Source of the DNA: Tetrahymena thermophila SB210
Lineage: Eukaryota; Ciliophora; Oligohymenophorea; Hymenostomatida; Tetrahymenidae
Direction of reading: 5' to 3'
Length of the DNA stretch: 64,000 bases
NCBI RefSeq assembly: GCF_000189635.1
Contig: NW_002476226.1
Location: 1-64,000, forward strand
Numbering within the stretch: the stretch's first letter is position 1; the number at the start of each line of letters is the position of its first letter. Of the stretch, positions 51,860 through 64,000 are shown in pieces. The translations under genes and the position numbers were made by a program. The notes beneath the pieces were generated by a model, which made no database searches, was not told the DNA's origin, and was given only the letters and a program-made list of their open reading frames with translations.

Positions 51860-54800
51860 TCAAATTAAAGATACATATATTTTTTTGTATATATATTGAG
51901 ATATAAAATAAATAAATTCGTTTTTAATAAAATCTAAATAAAATCTTCTTAAAAAGAAAATTTGCTTACAAAATTTCTCTAAATAAAATTTTATTCGAAG
52001 ATAAAAGATATTAATGTAAAAAAAAATAAGTATATTATTTAAGAGATTAAATAATAAAATTATTTAATTGAGAATAAAAGTATAAATAAATTTCTATTTT
52101 CTACCTAAATTTGATTAATCAGGACTGTTATTTTGGGGGAGACCCTCATATTGATCTTTTATTTCTTCTTCTTCTTCAAGAGGATTATGGTTTTCAGTTC
52201 TGAATACTTACTAGGCAGGGTAAATTGGTTAAGCACTAACAATTCTTCTAAAATCATCTGGAACTCTGTTAATAACAACATTCATCATCAACTAATTAGG
52301 AGTTTCTAATTCATCTTAAACTAAAAAAATTATATTAATTTAAAAAAAGTTATTAAAAAAAAAACTATTAATAAAGGATAATATTTCAAATTAAACTGTT
52401 CAAGGCAAAAGGAAATAAAATAAAAAATAATTTAAATATTTCTTTTTTTTTTTAATTTATGATAGATATCTATCCATTGAAAAAGCATGATCAAAAATAA
52501 AAGATATACTTTTAAAATACTTAATAAATTATTAAAAACATAAAAATTTTTTTCACTTTTATCAATAACTTAAAAAATTTTAAAGTAAAGAGAAAAGTTA
52601 AGGTGGCTGTCGTTACTTAACTTACTTATTTAGTGAACAAGAGTTGATGGATTATTGATCAAAAATTAAATAAAAATGTAAAAAATTAGTTTAAAAAAAT
52701 TACAATTTAAAAAATTATTTTAATTTAACAAAGTATTTTAGGCTTAGCTTAAAAAACTTATAGAGGTATATTGTTAATAATAATATAATTATTATTTATA
52801 TTACAGTTAGGAGAAGTCTTTAGGTTGAGTTATTAAACTTAAATCTTTTTAGCTCTTGAATACTCATTAATAGCATGCTTTAAGCTATCCCAGATCAGTT
52901 TAATTTTTTTAGGATCGAATTCCTTAGGCTTTAAAATAGGTTTTAAACTAGGATACATCTTACATAAGAATATTTTAGCTTTGTTAACTATTTCATCAAA
53001 TTCTTCTAAGTAAGCAGAAAGAATAATTTTCACTATCCACAATACGAAAATCAAGTTGATTAATATAATAAATCCATAACCTAAATATTAGATGATTTAA
53101 TTTGAGTCAGCAGAGCTAAGCATAACACCTAAGACAAGTGAGAGAGCACAGATATTTGAACTCCAAAAATCAACTGAATTAAGCTATTCTCTTTAATATG
53201 GTCTGTCTGTAAATTAATAATACAAAAATTAAAATTTGATTATATTCAAAATTGTATTACATTTTAAGGAGATTAATCCATAGCCAAAGATAATTATGAA
53301 ACAAAGAATACCCTTTAACTTAATCTCTGAATCGTACATGTTTAGAACAAAAATAATTAACATTTTTTCAAATATCTTAATCATTTCCCAGTAATATGTA
53401 TCTTTACGATACTCTAGATAAATAAATCCTAATGCATATCTAATTTTAGAGCTATCAAGCATAGTCTCTTTTTAAATGACTGAAGATCTATCTACAATAG
53501 GTTTATCAGGTTTAATTAGAGGTTGATTTTCGTTGTTATTATATCTTCTTTAGAATAAACCGTCTTTAGGTGTTTTAGATGCTCTACGAAGAACATAGTA
53601 TTAACCAGCAGGAATAAAGAGAGCCCATAGTAAAATTAGAGGAAGCATAAGAGAATATTTCCATAAACTGTGGGTAGAATCACATTGATACTATACATAA
53701 TCTTTGACAAACGAAGCAGTTTAAGTGCTAGTGCAAGAAAACTATTTATATTTGGGGTAAATTAAATTATTTATTTATTTCATTTAAAATAAATGTAAAT
53801 TACAGATCCTACTATCATATTGAATATACCAGGTTGATTCGAAATAAAAATATAATTAAGAGCACAGAAAATGACAGCGCTACTTGTTTTCCATCTCATA
53901 ATTTGCGCAAGAGCTAAGAAACAAATATAAAAAAGGAAGAATGTTAAAATGACTTACATCTATCCTATTATGATACGGAAATAAAGCATATTTTCTTTAT
54001 TCATGAATGTACCAATAATTTAAACTAAGAAGCAGTCCTGAGCCATCATTGAGTTTTCTACAGGACTAGCAGAATATTGAAAAATAGAAGAGAAAGCGTC
54101 AGGAATTTTCAAGTTGAAAGTAAATAAGGTCTAGATAATTTAGATATAATTCATGAAAATCTTGATGTAAATACCTGATTCTCCCTACTACTATTGTTTT
54201 CTGCTTGTAGGAATAATCTTTTGCAAAATCTTCTTTTAAATCAAATCTATTGTTGATTTCACAAAAAAGCCAGTTAAAATGATTGTCCCAAATTGTATAG
54301 CTATCAATTTTAAGATGTTTCCGCTTACTTGAGTACAACTTTATTACAGAAAAAAAATAATTAATTGAAGTTATATTAATTTATGTTAATTTATTTACTC
54401 GGAACATTTAAATTTACCAGCCTTAGAATAACTCTTATTCCATTCTTTTCCTAATATATCACAGTCCTCACATCTTAATCCGACATGCCCTTAAGTTTTT
54501 AAATATTAATAATTTAGCATTCAGAAATAAATAATTCTTTATTTAATATAATTAAAATACCTTCGAAGCAATACTGATTTTAGTAAGATCTTACAATTCC
54601 AGAAGGATCTGTCCTATTTATATCGCCTACACAGTTTTCTACCAGATTTATACATTCCAAAATTTCATCTGAAGATGAATTAAATCTCCAATATCCTGGT
54701 GGCAACAATATTGTTTTTCCTTCGCATACTGCATCTGCTAAAGGACATTTTTTACATTAATCATTTGGTTGTAGGTTATAAGTTGGACTTATACAAGGCA

Positions 54801-57800
54801 CACAAGTGTCAAATTTCTCTTCAATAACTTATTATTCTTCTCCAGCCAAGCAAGAACGAATATTCACATTCAAATAAAATATGTAAGACGAAGAATATTC
54901 AGTGACATTTCCAGTTGTTTTGTCATAAGATGGAATCAGAATGTAAGGAGAACTCAATTATATTTGCAAGTTCTATTCAAACTTACCTATGACCGAAACA
55001 GCTGAAGTCAAGTTAAAGAAATTATTTGTAAATTAAAGCGAGTTTGGATTAACTATACCCATACTTTGCTATTGCTAAGACTAAATCAGCTATAAATTTA
55101 ACTATATTTAGCTAGTAGGATCTACTTAGCTGTATACTTCACCTGCTTCATTTATAAATTACACAAGAATCTCATCCTATTAATATATAATTTAATTTTT
55201 TAAATTTAATAATAATAAAATTATTTTTTTACTTAAATTGGACCACTATTATGAAGCTTCAAAGTAAAGTTTCCTTTGTGAATAGTGTTATTGCTCAGAA
55301 TCTAAAATCCTGTAGGATTTTAAATTTTGTCTGAACCGAATTGTTTACCAATGTTCTAGATATAAGTATTTTAATTTTCAGGGGTTTTATCATCTGTCTT
55401 TATAATATTTCCATTAGAGTAGATAGCTCCACCAACATTAGCTGAATTTCGAACAAATTAAGATGAATAAACCAAGAATTAGTTTTGATTAACAGGTTAG
55501 TTTGGCTACAAGTTATAGTAAATAGCTCCTCCAAATTTAGATGCTGAATTTTGAAGGAATTCAGTATTGATAATATCTATTTATGCTGTATCTATAAAAA
55601 TTGCACCTCCATTGGTCGCTTTGTTATATAGGAATTAGCACTATTCTATTTTTCTTTAACCTGTATTTGGATCTATTGGTGGTGAATCTAGCTGTCTTTT
55701 AGAATTTTTATCGTTACCAGTTTTAAGTAGTCTTGAAACATCATAGAAATTTGATGATTTAATATTTTAAGAAATGCTTTAATAATTTGTACTTCCAAGT
55801 ATTTTTGCTAAATACAAGCCTGCACCTTAATTTGCTTAGCTTTGCTAGAATAGTGAGGATCTTATGTTGAGGATAGAACTTTCAACATAAATGTTACCTA
55901 GATTGCATTGAGTGCAAACTAAATTTTAAGATTGTAATCCGATGAATTCCGCACCAAGGGCTGATATACGAATAAGGCTTGATGAAGTCATCAATTATTT
56001 CCCTTAAGAAATTAAAGCAAATTTATCATAAAAAGAATTTAAATTTTGGATAACTGTATTTATCAGCTAAATCTACGTAAGCTGTTAAGTTACTATGAGA
56101 GGCTAACCTATAGTGGAGGAAGTGAATTTACTTGCTAAATCTAATAGATACTATGATTTCATCAAAAGAATCCACGATTAGAAAACTACTTACTAAATAT
56201 CCTAAGAGCTAAGAACAAAATCATAATCTCTTGGGAAAACATCTATGTAAAATTCATTTTACTCTAAACGAGTTCTGTTAAAACCTTGAAGCGCAATAAA
56301 TCCATTCTAAAGTCTGTCACTAGCTTCAAGTTGGCTGTTTATATATGAAATTGTAATACTGTTTTAAGGTTAAAATGAAAAATGATTCATAGAAATATCT
56401 ATTTCACTCATACTATTTTCATGTAGCAATGCATCTAAACAGGCACCATTTGAAGAGAAATTATCAATAAATGTGTTAAATACCATTTTTATATAGGCCT
56501 TCTTTTTAAAGTTCTATATAAAAATAGCTGCACCATCATAAATAGCATAATTATTAATGAATTAATTATTTTTTATATCTAAAGTTATTTAATCTGTAAA
56601 CTGTGTTTCAATGTAAAAAGCACCTCCCTAGCTCTTGAGACTGCTGAAACTTGCAGTATTATTTTAGAATATGCTATCTAATATACCTGCTGTAGCGTTA
56701 CCTAGGGCTTACCAGTAAAGAGCACCAGATTGAGCTTTGCTATTTTAAAAAGTACACTCCTTAACTATCAAATAGCTTGATTTTACATAAAATAATCCTC
56801 CCTAAATTTCATTGAGGATATCATTGTCAGATATATACTTATTTCCGTCTGAGAAAATAACATTGTATACAGAGACATTCATTGACAAAATAGACAAACT
56901 ATTCTTGCTTTGCAAAGCTGTATTTTAAGAGAAGGTACTGTTAGCTAATGTGACAGATGAAAGGAATGAATCTATGAAAATTCCACTAGAAGACTCGCCG
57001 TATATTTTCTTTAAAAAGTAAATTAATTTTAATAAAATCCTTATAAATTTTAAATATATTTAATAAATAAATTAATTACCTTTCCTTGAGCATCTAAAGT
57101 ATTGTTGGTAATATTTATTTAACTCATATAAATTGAGACTGAAGATGTGCTGTAGTAATACAAGCCAGCTAAATTTTCAAAAGCTAAATCTTAGTATAAA
57201 AAGACTTTTGACATAGTAATATTATTAAACTAAACACCTGTATTTTAAGCAGAAGAAACATCAATCTGCATTTAAATGCTAATCTATGAGGATTAAGACT
57301 TAAAATTAGACAAAGTAATACTTTTAAAAATTGCTGTACTGTGGAAATCTGTTAATTATATGCATGAATTTACATATTTATCATATGTTGTACCAAAACA
57401 GTTAATGTCATTAAATGTTGTTTGCTGAACAGAGTTAACAATTAAAGAATCAGTATTTTAATAGTCTTGAACAAAAATATGATTTAATTCTACAGTATTA
57501 AAAGTATTTATTGAAATCAAATTCTAACCATCTGGTTCTAAGCTGAATGTGTTACTTGCTATATTGAAGGATTTTAATTCAATGTTATATTAACTAACTG
57601 AATAGCCTTGTAGATTAATTAATATTGTTCCAGGAACATTGATTTTATTTTAGTTAAAGATCACATTGTATATCATAAATAAGTTTGCAGAATTGTAAAG
57701 GTTGTTACTTGAAATAACTGATGGAGTCATTAAGAAACAATAGTTTGTAAAAACAGTATTGCTAATTTATAAGTTATTGATATTTGCACCATTTGCTACA

Positions 57801-60800
57801 AAAACAGCTGCATTATAACTAGTGTCCTAAAATGTTGAACCCGTAATTTTTATTTTATTAGCATACCAAGAAGAAAGTTAACTCATTTAGAAAATATAAG
57901 AACTACTCGTTATGGTAACATTTTGCATAATAAAATTTTACATAATAATACCTACAGTAGAAGTGGAAGATGCCATATTATATTAAAGTAATTAAGCGCC
58001 ATTATGTAGTTCAGAACTTATTAAATTTACATCAATCATATTTATGTTAGTCTAAGCAACTTAAATTGAAAGGAAGTTACATGAATCTAAATAAGCCTAT
58101 TTTTTAAGTTTTTATAGTTAAAAATTAACTAATTAACAAAATAGTAAGGTAGGAAATAAATTTTATTTTTTTTTAATAAATTAAAATGAATATATATTAA
58201 ATAATTCTATTTATTATTTATTTATTTATTCAATAAATAAAAATACCCTATTAAAATGTTGAGTTGATAATAATAAATTTTTTTACATTATTGAATGTCA
58301 CCTTATTTAACTGAATGTTAATTGCTCCATTTATGGTTTATTAAATGTCGTATGTAGTTTAAATCAAATTCTGTTTTACCATGTAAATGTAATCAAAATC
58401 GACATTGGTAAAATTCAATTTTTAATATAAATTATTAAATATGATATTTAAGGCACTGCTTATTGTACCTAGTTTAGCTTTAAAAATTTTTAAAATATTT
58501 GTTTATGTAAAATATTTATTTACTTCTTGTAAATGACATATTTTAAAATAAAGCCATAGATATATTAGTAGATGAAAATGATAACCCATACTACTTTACA
58601 GAGTCTTCATTTGTAGCTTATACATTGAAATTTTACATTTAAATCTATTAGAATCCTTCAAAAATAAGTAAACCATTCAATTTAAGTAATATTTAATTTG
58701 GAGGTGGATTATTTGTAAGGTCTCCTTAAATAATAAGCTTATATACTTATAATGACTTGATTTCATTTGCTATTTATGATGATATTGTTATTTTAGAGTT
58801 TAATGTGCAAATATTAAGTGAAGCTGGATCTTTTGCAAGAATATTAAATGTTACAATTATTTCTCTTACTGAAAGCTCATTGTATTAAACATAAGCAGAA
58901 TTTAAATCACTCATACCAAGGATAACACTATCCCAATTGATTTCATTTCCCCTAGCTAAATTATATGATGTACCTTGTTATATAGGTTCTGATATTGAAC
59001 CACAAAATAAATCAATTTTTATATCTTAATAATAATGGCATCCATTACTAGGATTATTAGTAGTTTAAATATTTTTGCAAAAATAGCATCTTCCTCTACT
59101 TCTATCAAAAGTCATTGTAACACTCTCTTTGGTGGGATCAACTAATTTGACTGATTAAAGAACTTTATCATCAGATTTGCAACCATGACATTAAGAGTTA
59201 TATAAATTAAAAGGATCGCTACCTATAGTAATTGGATCACAACTTGTACACCTTTTTATTGTAAACAAAAAAAATAATAATATTAAAAATTTAGTTTTTT
59301 AAAGTAGATAATTAATTAATTACCATATAGGGCATAATTAGCAATCAGTTTTATCGCTTGTAAATGAGGCAAAAAGACTATAATCAAAATTAGATGATTG
59401 AAAATAGAATTAGCCTATATTTCCTATTAAATTTTAGATAGGCTAAATCAAATTTGTGATATTGCAAACTTAGCACTGTGGTATAGGGCCTGTATAATCA
59501 CATTTAGCACAATTTGGCCCACAATCTTTGTAAACACAAGTTTGTTCAACCACATCCAATACATAACCATTTTGACATGAAGTGCATATAAATTTAGTAT
59601 CAAATTGTGATTAGTAAAATAATCTCTACTAAAGAGTCAATTAGGGTCTAATATAGAGCAATTATGCAGTAAAATTTAACTAAGAATTACCTTATTTTTT
59701 AAATATTATAAAATATAAGAATTTAAATTTTTTTCCCCTTAAATTTTAATTTTCTCTCTTTTAATATCAAATAAAAGTGATAATTTTACCTTCATAGCAG
59801 CTACTACATCCAATAGGACAATCTACGCAACCATTTATAGAGGGAACCTTACCAGGAGTTGAACATTCTAAACATTAATATATATCAACAGGATTACTTG
59901 AACCTGACGCACTCGTACTACTATCCTAATACTAATAGCACCTCTAACAATCATAAACCTAATTTAATGTTAAAATTTATATAAGAATATTTTCATGTAA
60001 AGAGTATTTACTAAGGTACTGCATTAACCATCAGTACATTGATTATTTGATAACTTTAAATAACTCTAGGTATTGCACAATTAACATTAGTTGTTACTAT
60101 TGAGGACTTAGCAAGATAAAGGTGTAGAACTAGAAGATAATGGTTAGCATTAATTATTTTATAATTAAATTTAAGACCCTGACTTATATTAACATAGAAG
60201 ACATTACAAGCCTTTTGATTAATCTACTTAGGTTTCATTAAACCATGGATTAATCGTTAAAGGAAAACCTGTTTTATTTAAAAATGCAGACTGTTGACAA
60301 TTATAAAGTTAAGCAACGCAAGCTTAACCTTCAATTGAACTTTAACCTATTTTTATTTAAAATTTAATTACTTTAACACATTTAAAAATACAATCAACTT
60401 TGAGAGAAGGTTTTATCAAATACAAATCCAGGTGAGCACTATACACATTTTTTTTTAAGATCTAAATCTTTGAGATAGTCGGCAGAATAAATGGTATTCT
60501 TACTAGTTAAGTTGAAAGAAGTATTTCCTATTTGTTTATAATTTTATTTTAAAAGCAAAATTCACTTAGTCTTTTATTTATTTTTAAAGATTTATAATAT
60601 ATTTAGTTAGTATTTGATCTAAAGGTACTGTAAAAAGTAGCTTTTTTCAGCTTAGATAATTATAAAAAGATACTGAAATCAAACTTTTTAGATAATTTTA
60701 ATTGCAATTATTTTAAAAAGTTTTACTTGTAAGAATGTAGCATGATTTCAGTATATAATATTATTTTAATGGATATTTAAATTTTAAAATTAATACACAA

Positions 60801-63800
60801 ACTAATTTAATTTTGTTTGATAAACTCAAAAATATAATTAAAATAATTTTACCCCAGTAACAATAGTCACATTTAGTAGCGCATTATTCGCAATCAGTAA
60901 AGTCTTTCATAAGTGTATATCCCACAGATTTTAAGCAAGCACTACATAATAGTTAATACTAGTTACCACTCAAGCTCTTAAAATCAATATTTTTTAAATT
61001 ATCTGGAGGAGATGACCAATTTACCATTTATCCCTCATATAATCCACCATAATAACAGTTCAAGCAATTTGGATTGCATTGAAAACATTATTCATTTTTA
61101 TAATCAAAAGTAAATGTATTATCACATACCTAGCAAATAGGAGTTCCATCACTTTTTACTTTTATAGTTTTACAATTTTTTATTTTTATTTATTGTGAAC
61201 TATCTGGTTAAAAAACCTGTAGTTATTGTGTAGAATCTATATTAAAACTTTTAAGATAGCTCATAGCAATAGTTGTTTGAGCCAATTGTTGATAAGAAAA
61301 AATGAATTGTTAGCAATTCAAATATTAAGAATGTTAAGAAGGTGCCCTATATTATCAAAAAAATTTGAAGGTTATTTTTTTAAAAAGTGAATTTACCATT
61401 CTTATATATTCATAATGCAATCATAACACTAAACTGAAGAAGAAGTGGTGGTAGGTTTTTAATATTAAAATAGAGACTAATAATCGCTTAAATAAATTTT
61501 ATCGTAATAGTTGATAACGTCTTGTTAAATCATGTCAGTGCCAATAGTAGTAGTAGTAGGGCATTAAATGCATTTTATTTGTCCATTAATTTATCTCAAA
61601 AAATAATTCTATATGCACTATAAACAAGTTCCATGAGCATCTTCATAAAAGCAATTATTACTAACAAAAAAAAAGTTTAAATATTTTACTAAGTTAAATA
61701 CAAAATTTTTAATTTACTTTTTATTGCTGGTGTAAAGGTAATTTGAATTAATGTCATAGTATTTTATTTCTTCTTTTAAATTAAGCCCAAAAATATTACC
61801 TGTTGACCCTCCTGTTGAAGTGCTACTTGTATTATCTTTATAGCAAATTTTATTACCAGGATTTTTATAGGAATCAGGACATCTTAAACACGAACTATTT
61901 GGTTTTTTCGGATCACTATCAGTATAGATTAACTAACAAGCATTATTATTGTCAGCACAAAACAAATTCTATTCAGGTTATTGTTATTTTCTTGCATTCA
62001 TATCTAAATATTGGCAAGCAACAAATCCGTATCTATTAATAAGACATTAGTTATTTTGAATTTGTACACTACTCATTTCTATACATTCTAATTTTTTTTT
62101 AAAAATAAATAAAAATTTTATTTATTTATAGATTAAAAAACAAGCTATTAATTAATATTTTATATATGAGACTTCAACCAAATTTTATTTTTTAAGTTTA
62201 AATAATTATTTTATCAAAATAAAAATAAAAATTTTTTTTCTTGAAAATAAAAATTTTGATTATGAAAACCCTTTTATAGGTTATTTGGTAAATATTTTTT
62301 ATTTGATTAAAATTATTATTTTTTAGAGCGATTAGATATATAAAAACTTTTTATTAGGGAAACTTGATAGATCATGTATCACTAAAAATAAATTAAAAGA
62401 AGATTGAATTTTGCTATTAAAAGTTTTATTTGATTTTAAGATTTAAACATAGATTGCTCAAAGTTTTTCATATATTCAATATTTTTGTAAAATATTAAAT
62501 GTCAATTAATTTTACTTGCTGATGTTTATGTACTATCAAAGCAGTATCCAGCCGGGCAGGAAATGCAAGTAGGATCCTATACAGAATTACACTTACCTAT
62601 TTGTTTAAAAGTAATTAATTTTATATTTAAAATACTTTCTTAATCAATCATACTTTAGTTTGCTTAACAATATGGAGTGGGAGAACTATTTAATGTTTAA
62701 CATTTACCAGTATTTTATATGCATTAATCATATCTACAAGAAACACAAGAGCTATTATCATTACTTGTACATTAGTTATTTGCATCCTTACACATGTTAT
62801 CTCCAATAAGTTTACATTTGCATTTGACAGGAAACAAATCACACTACAAACAATAATTATTGTAATCGCATTGCTCCTAAAATATTATATGCAATTAATA
62901 GTGAAAATTATTTAAAAAAAGATTACAGCATAAATATCTGGATATATGGCACCGAAGTAACCAGGAGTTTAGATATTATTCTATGGGTTTGATAGTTTAT
63001 TAAGGTCAATTTTCTAAAATATACATCTATTAAAATCATCGCCTTATAATCCAGAGCCTATTTTTTTTTTTGAATTATTTTAAACTTCATTTTTATAATT
63101 AAAAGATAATTTTACCAATTACTAAGACATCTTCATTTGGATTTGAGGAGGTAGGATCCAATTTTAAATTTAGCTGGTTTGTAATTGTAATTTGATAACA
63201 ATTTGATTAAAATAGGCAATAGCTGTAAATAAGATAAATTATTTGGTATAATTCAAAATAAATAAATTACAAGTATAAGAAAAATTAATTTAAATAAAAT
63301 AGTTCTTTTAAAAATATTATATAAATGAAATAAATGTCTAAGTACCCCTTTGAACAAGAATCTGCAGTCTTACCATTAGTCCCAATTTCTATGCAATTAC
63401 TTGTATTTTATTCCCTTCCTATATATCTAATTGTATTCAATTAAACGCACTACCCCTAAGGAGTCAAACAAAAATCATATGCGCATACAATTGCTAGTGT
63501 TGTTTATGAAGGATTTTGTGCCGAAGCTGAAATTATACATGTGCCATCTTTTAAAATATATAAATGACATATAAATAAGTTGATATTAAAAAAGAAGTTA
63601 TATACCTACACTAGAAGTTCCCATAATGCTATTGATATATGGTGATGAGGACCATCTCACTTTCTAAAATTCTAAGCATTTTTTATTCATACTATCCGTA
63701 CTATCTAAGCATACATACCCAGGAGAACACAAAGCTTTATTTAATAAATAATTTATAGATAATAAAGTTTTTGATATTTACCTATATCGGGTGAAGAAGT

Positions 63801-64000
63801 ATTTCCTCCACAAAATCCATTATTCAGCCTGTATTAGTTAGCAGAACTTTTAATATCTAGAAAATAACATGATCCTTAACTAGCATCTACTAGTAAGCAT
63901 GTTGGCGAATTTGGATTGTTTTTATAGCTACATTAGATTTTACTTTAATCTTTTTTTATGCTGTTATCAATGCATGTACTATCATCTGTATTAAAACCCG
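51860..64000 (-). CDS. Giant Cys-rich / beta-helix / multi-TM surface protein, 5' truncated by window
   Basis: The gene continues past 64000; about 12 kb and many exons are visible. Reading from the 5' side: Cys-rich repeats with C-x2-C and C-x-C spacing (about 58.5-64 kb); a long parallel beta-helix-like region with repeated GGAIY-type turns (near 55.42, 55.52, 55.60, 56.61 and 56.79 kb) and NS-x-F motifs; another Cys-rich knot with GYIGLRCEDC (54.4-54.9 kb); and at least seven TM segments (52.9-54.1 kb), ending in an acidic tail (PLEEEEEIKDQYEG, about 52.1 kb). The 428-nt intron 62088-62515 joins the two Cys-rich parts in phase. Ciliates have many such receptor- or adhesin-like surface proteins of unknown ligand. 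No TGA follows the acidic tail until 51860, which would add 70-80 AT-driven residues. Confidence 0.75.

Overview
The window is the left end of a ciliate macronuclear chromosome, most probably Tetrahymena or a close relative. It opens with 325 bases of uninterrupted CCCCAA telomere repeat, the C-strand of TTGGGG. The rest is extremely AT-rich. Conserved proteins are readable only if TAA and TAG encode glutamine and TGA is the sole stop. Introns begin mostly GTA and end mostly TAG or AAG, and are usually 50-220 nt. Standard-code ORF finding therefore breaks almost every gene here. The models below were read by hand with the ciliate code, and for most of them the exon lengths sum to a whole number of codons.

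Layout. 1-325 telomere; 326-3635 subtelomere with one doubtful 207-codon ORF (1288-1911, minus). 3636-7078 (minus): a two-CHORD protein and a ciliate-type two-pass membrane protein. 8920-14541 (plus): a large coiled-coil protein and a DBF4/U1-type zinc-finger protein, with a possible structured RNA between them. 15092-20187 (minus): an HNH-nuclease-domain protein and two tandem amino-acid-transporter-like paralogues with a decayed third copy between them. 20989-22567 (plus): an unrecognised Gln/Ser/Asn-rich protein. 23747-29497 (minus): a TEY-type MAP kinase with an abnormal DFG motif, next to a HEAT-repeat protein resembling dynein assembly factor DNAAF5. 30447-36244 (minus): a 1,781-residue Q/N-rich protein with a 41-residue tandem duplication. 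36840-39974 (minus): an OSCA/TMEM63-type channel. 40603-41293 (plus): an EF-hand-like protein. 41808-45006 (minus): a TBC Rab-GAP and a beta-trefoil lectin-like protein. 45962-51844 (minus): a Q/N-rich protein, a partial small gene and a helical protein. 51860-64000 (minus): the 3' 12 kb of a giant Cys-rich, beta-helix, multi-TM surface protein that runs off the window.

The gene set fits a free-living, ciliated, phagotrophic cell: Rab regulation, mechanosensitive-type channel, amino-acid uptake, surface proteins, and a probable axonemal dynein assembly factor beside a MAPK whose class includes ciliary kinases. There is no operon-like logic; genes are separate transcription units with AT-rich spacers of 0.3-1.8 kb. 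I see no rRNA or tRNA gene, CRISPR array or intact transposon. The points most worth a second look are the MAPK with DMN instead of DFG, the transporter relic, the hairpin/palindrome cluster upstream of the lectin gene, the candidate structured RNA at 12.93-13.07 kb, and a short element shared by two distant spacers.
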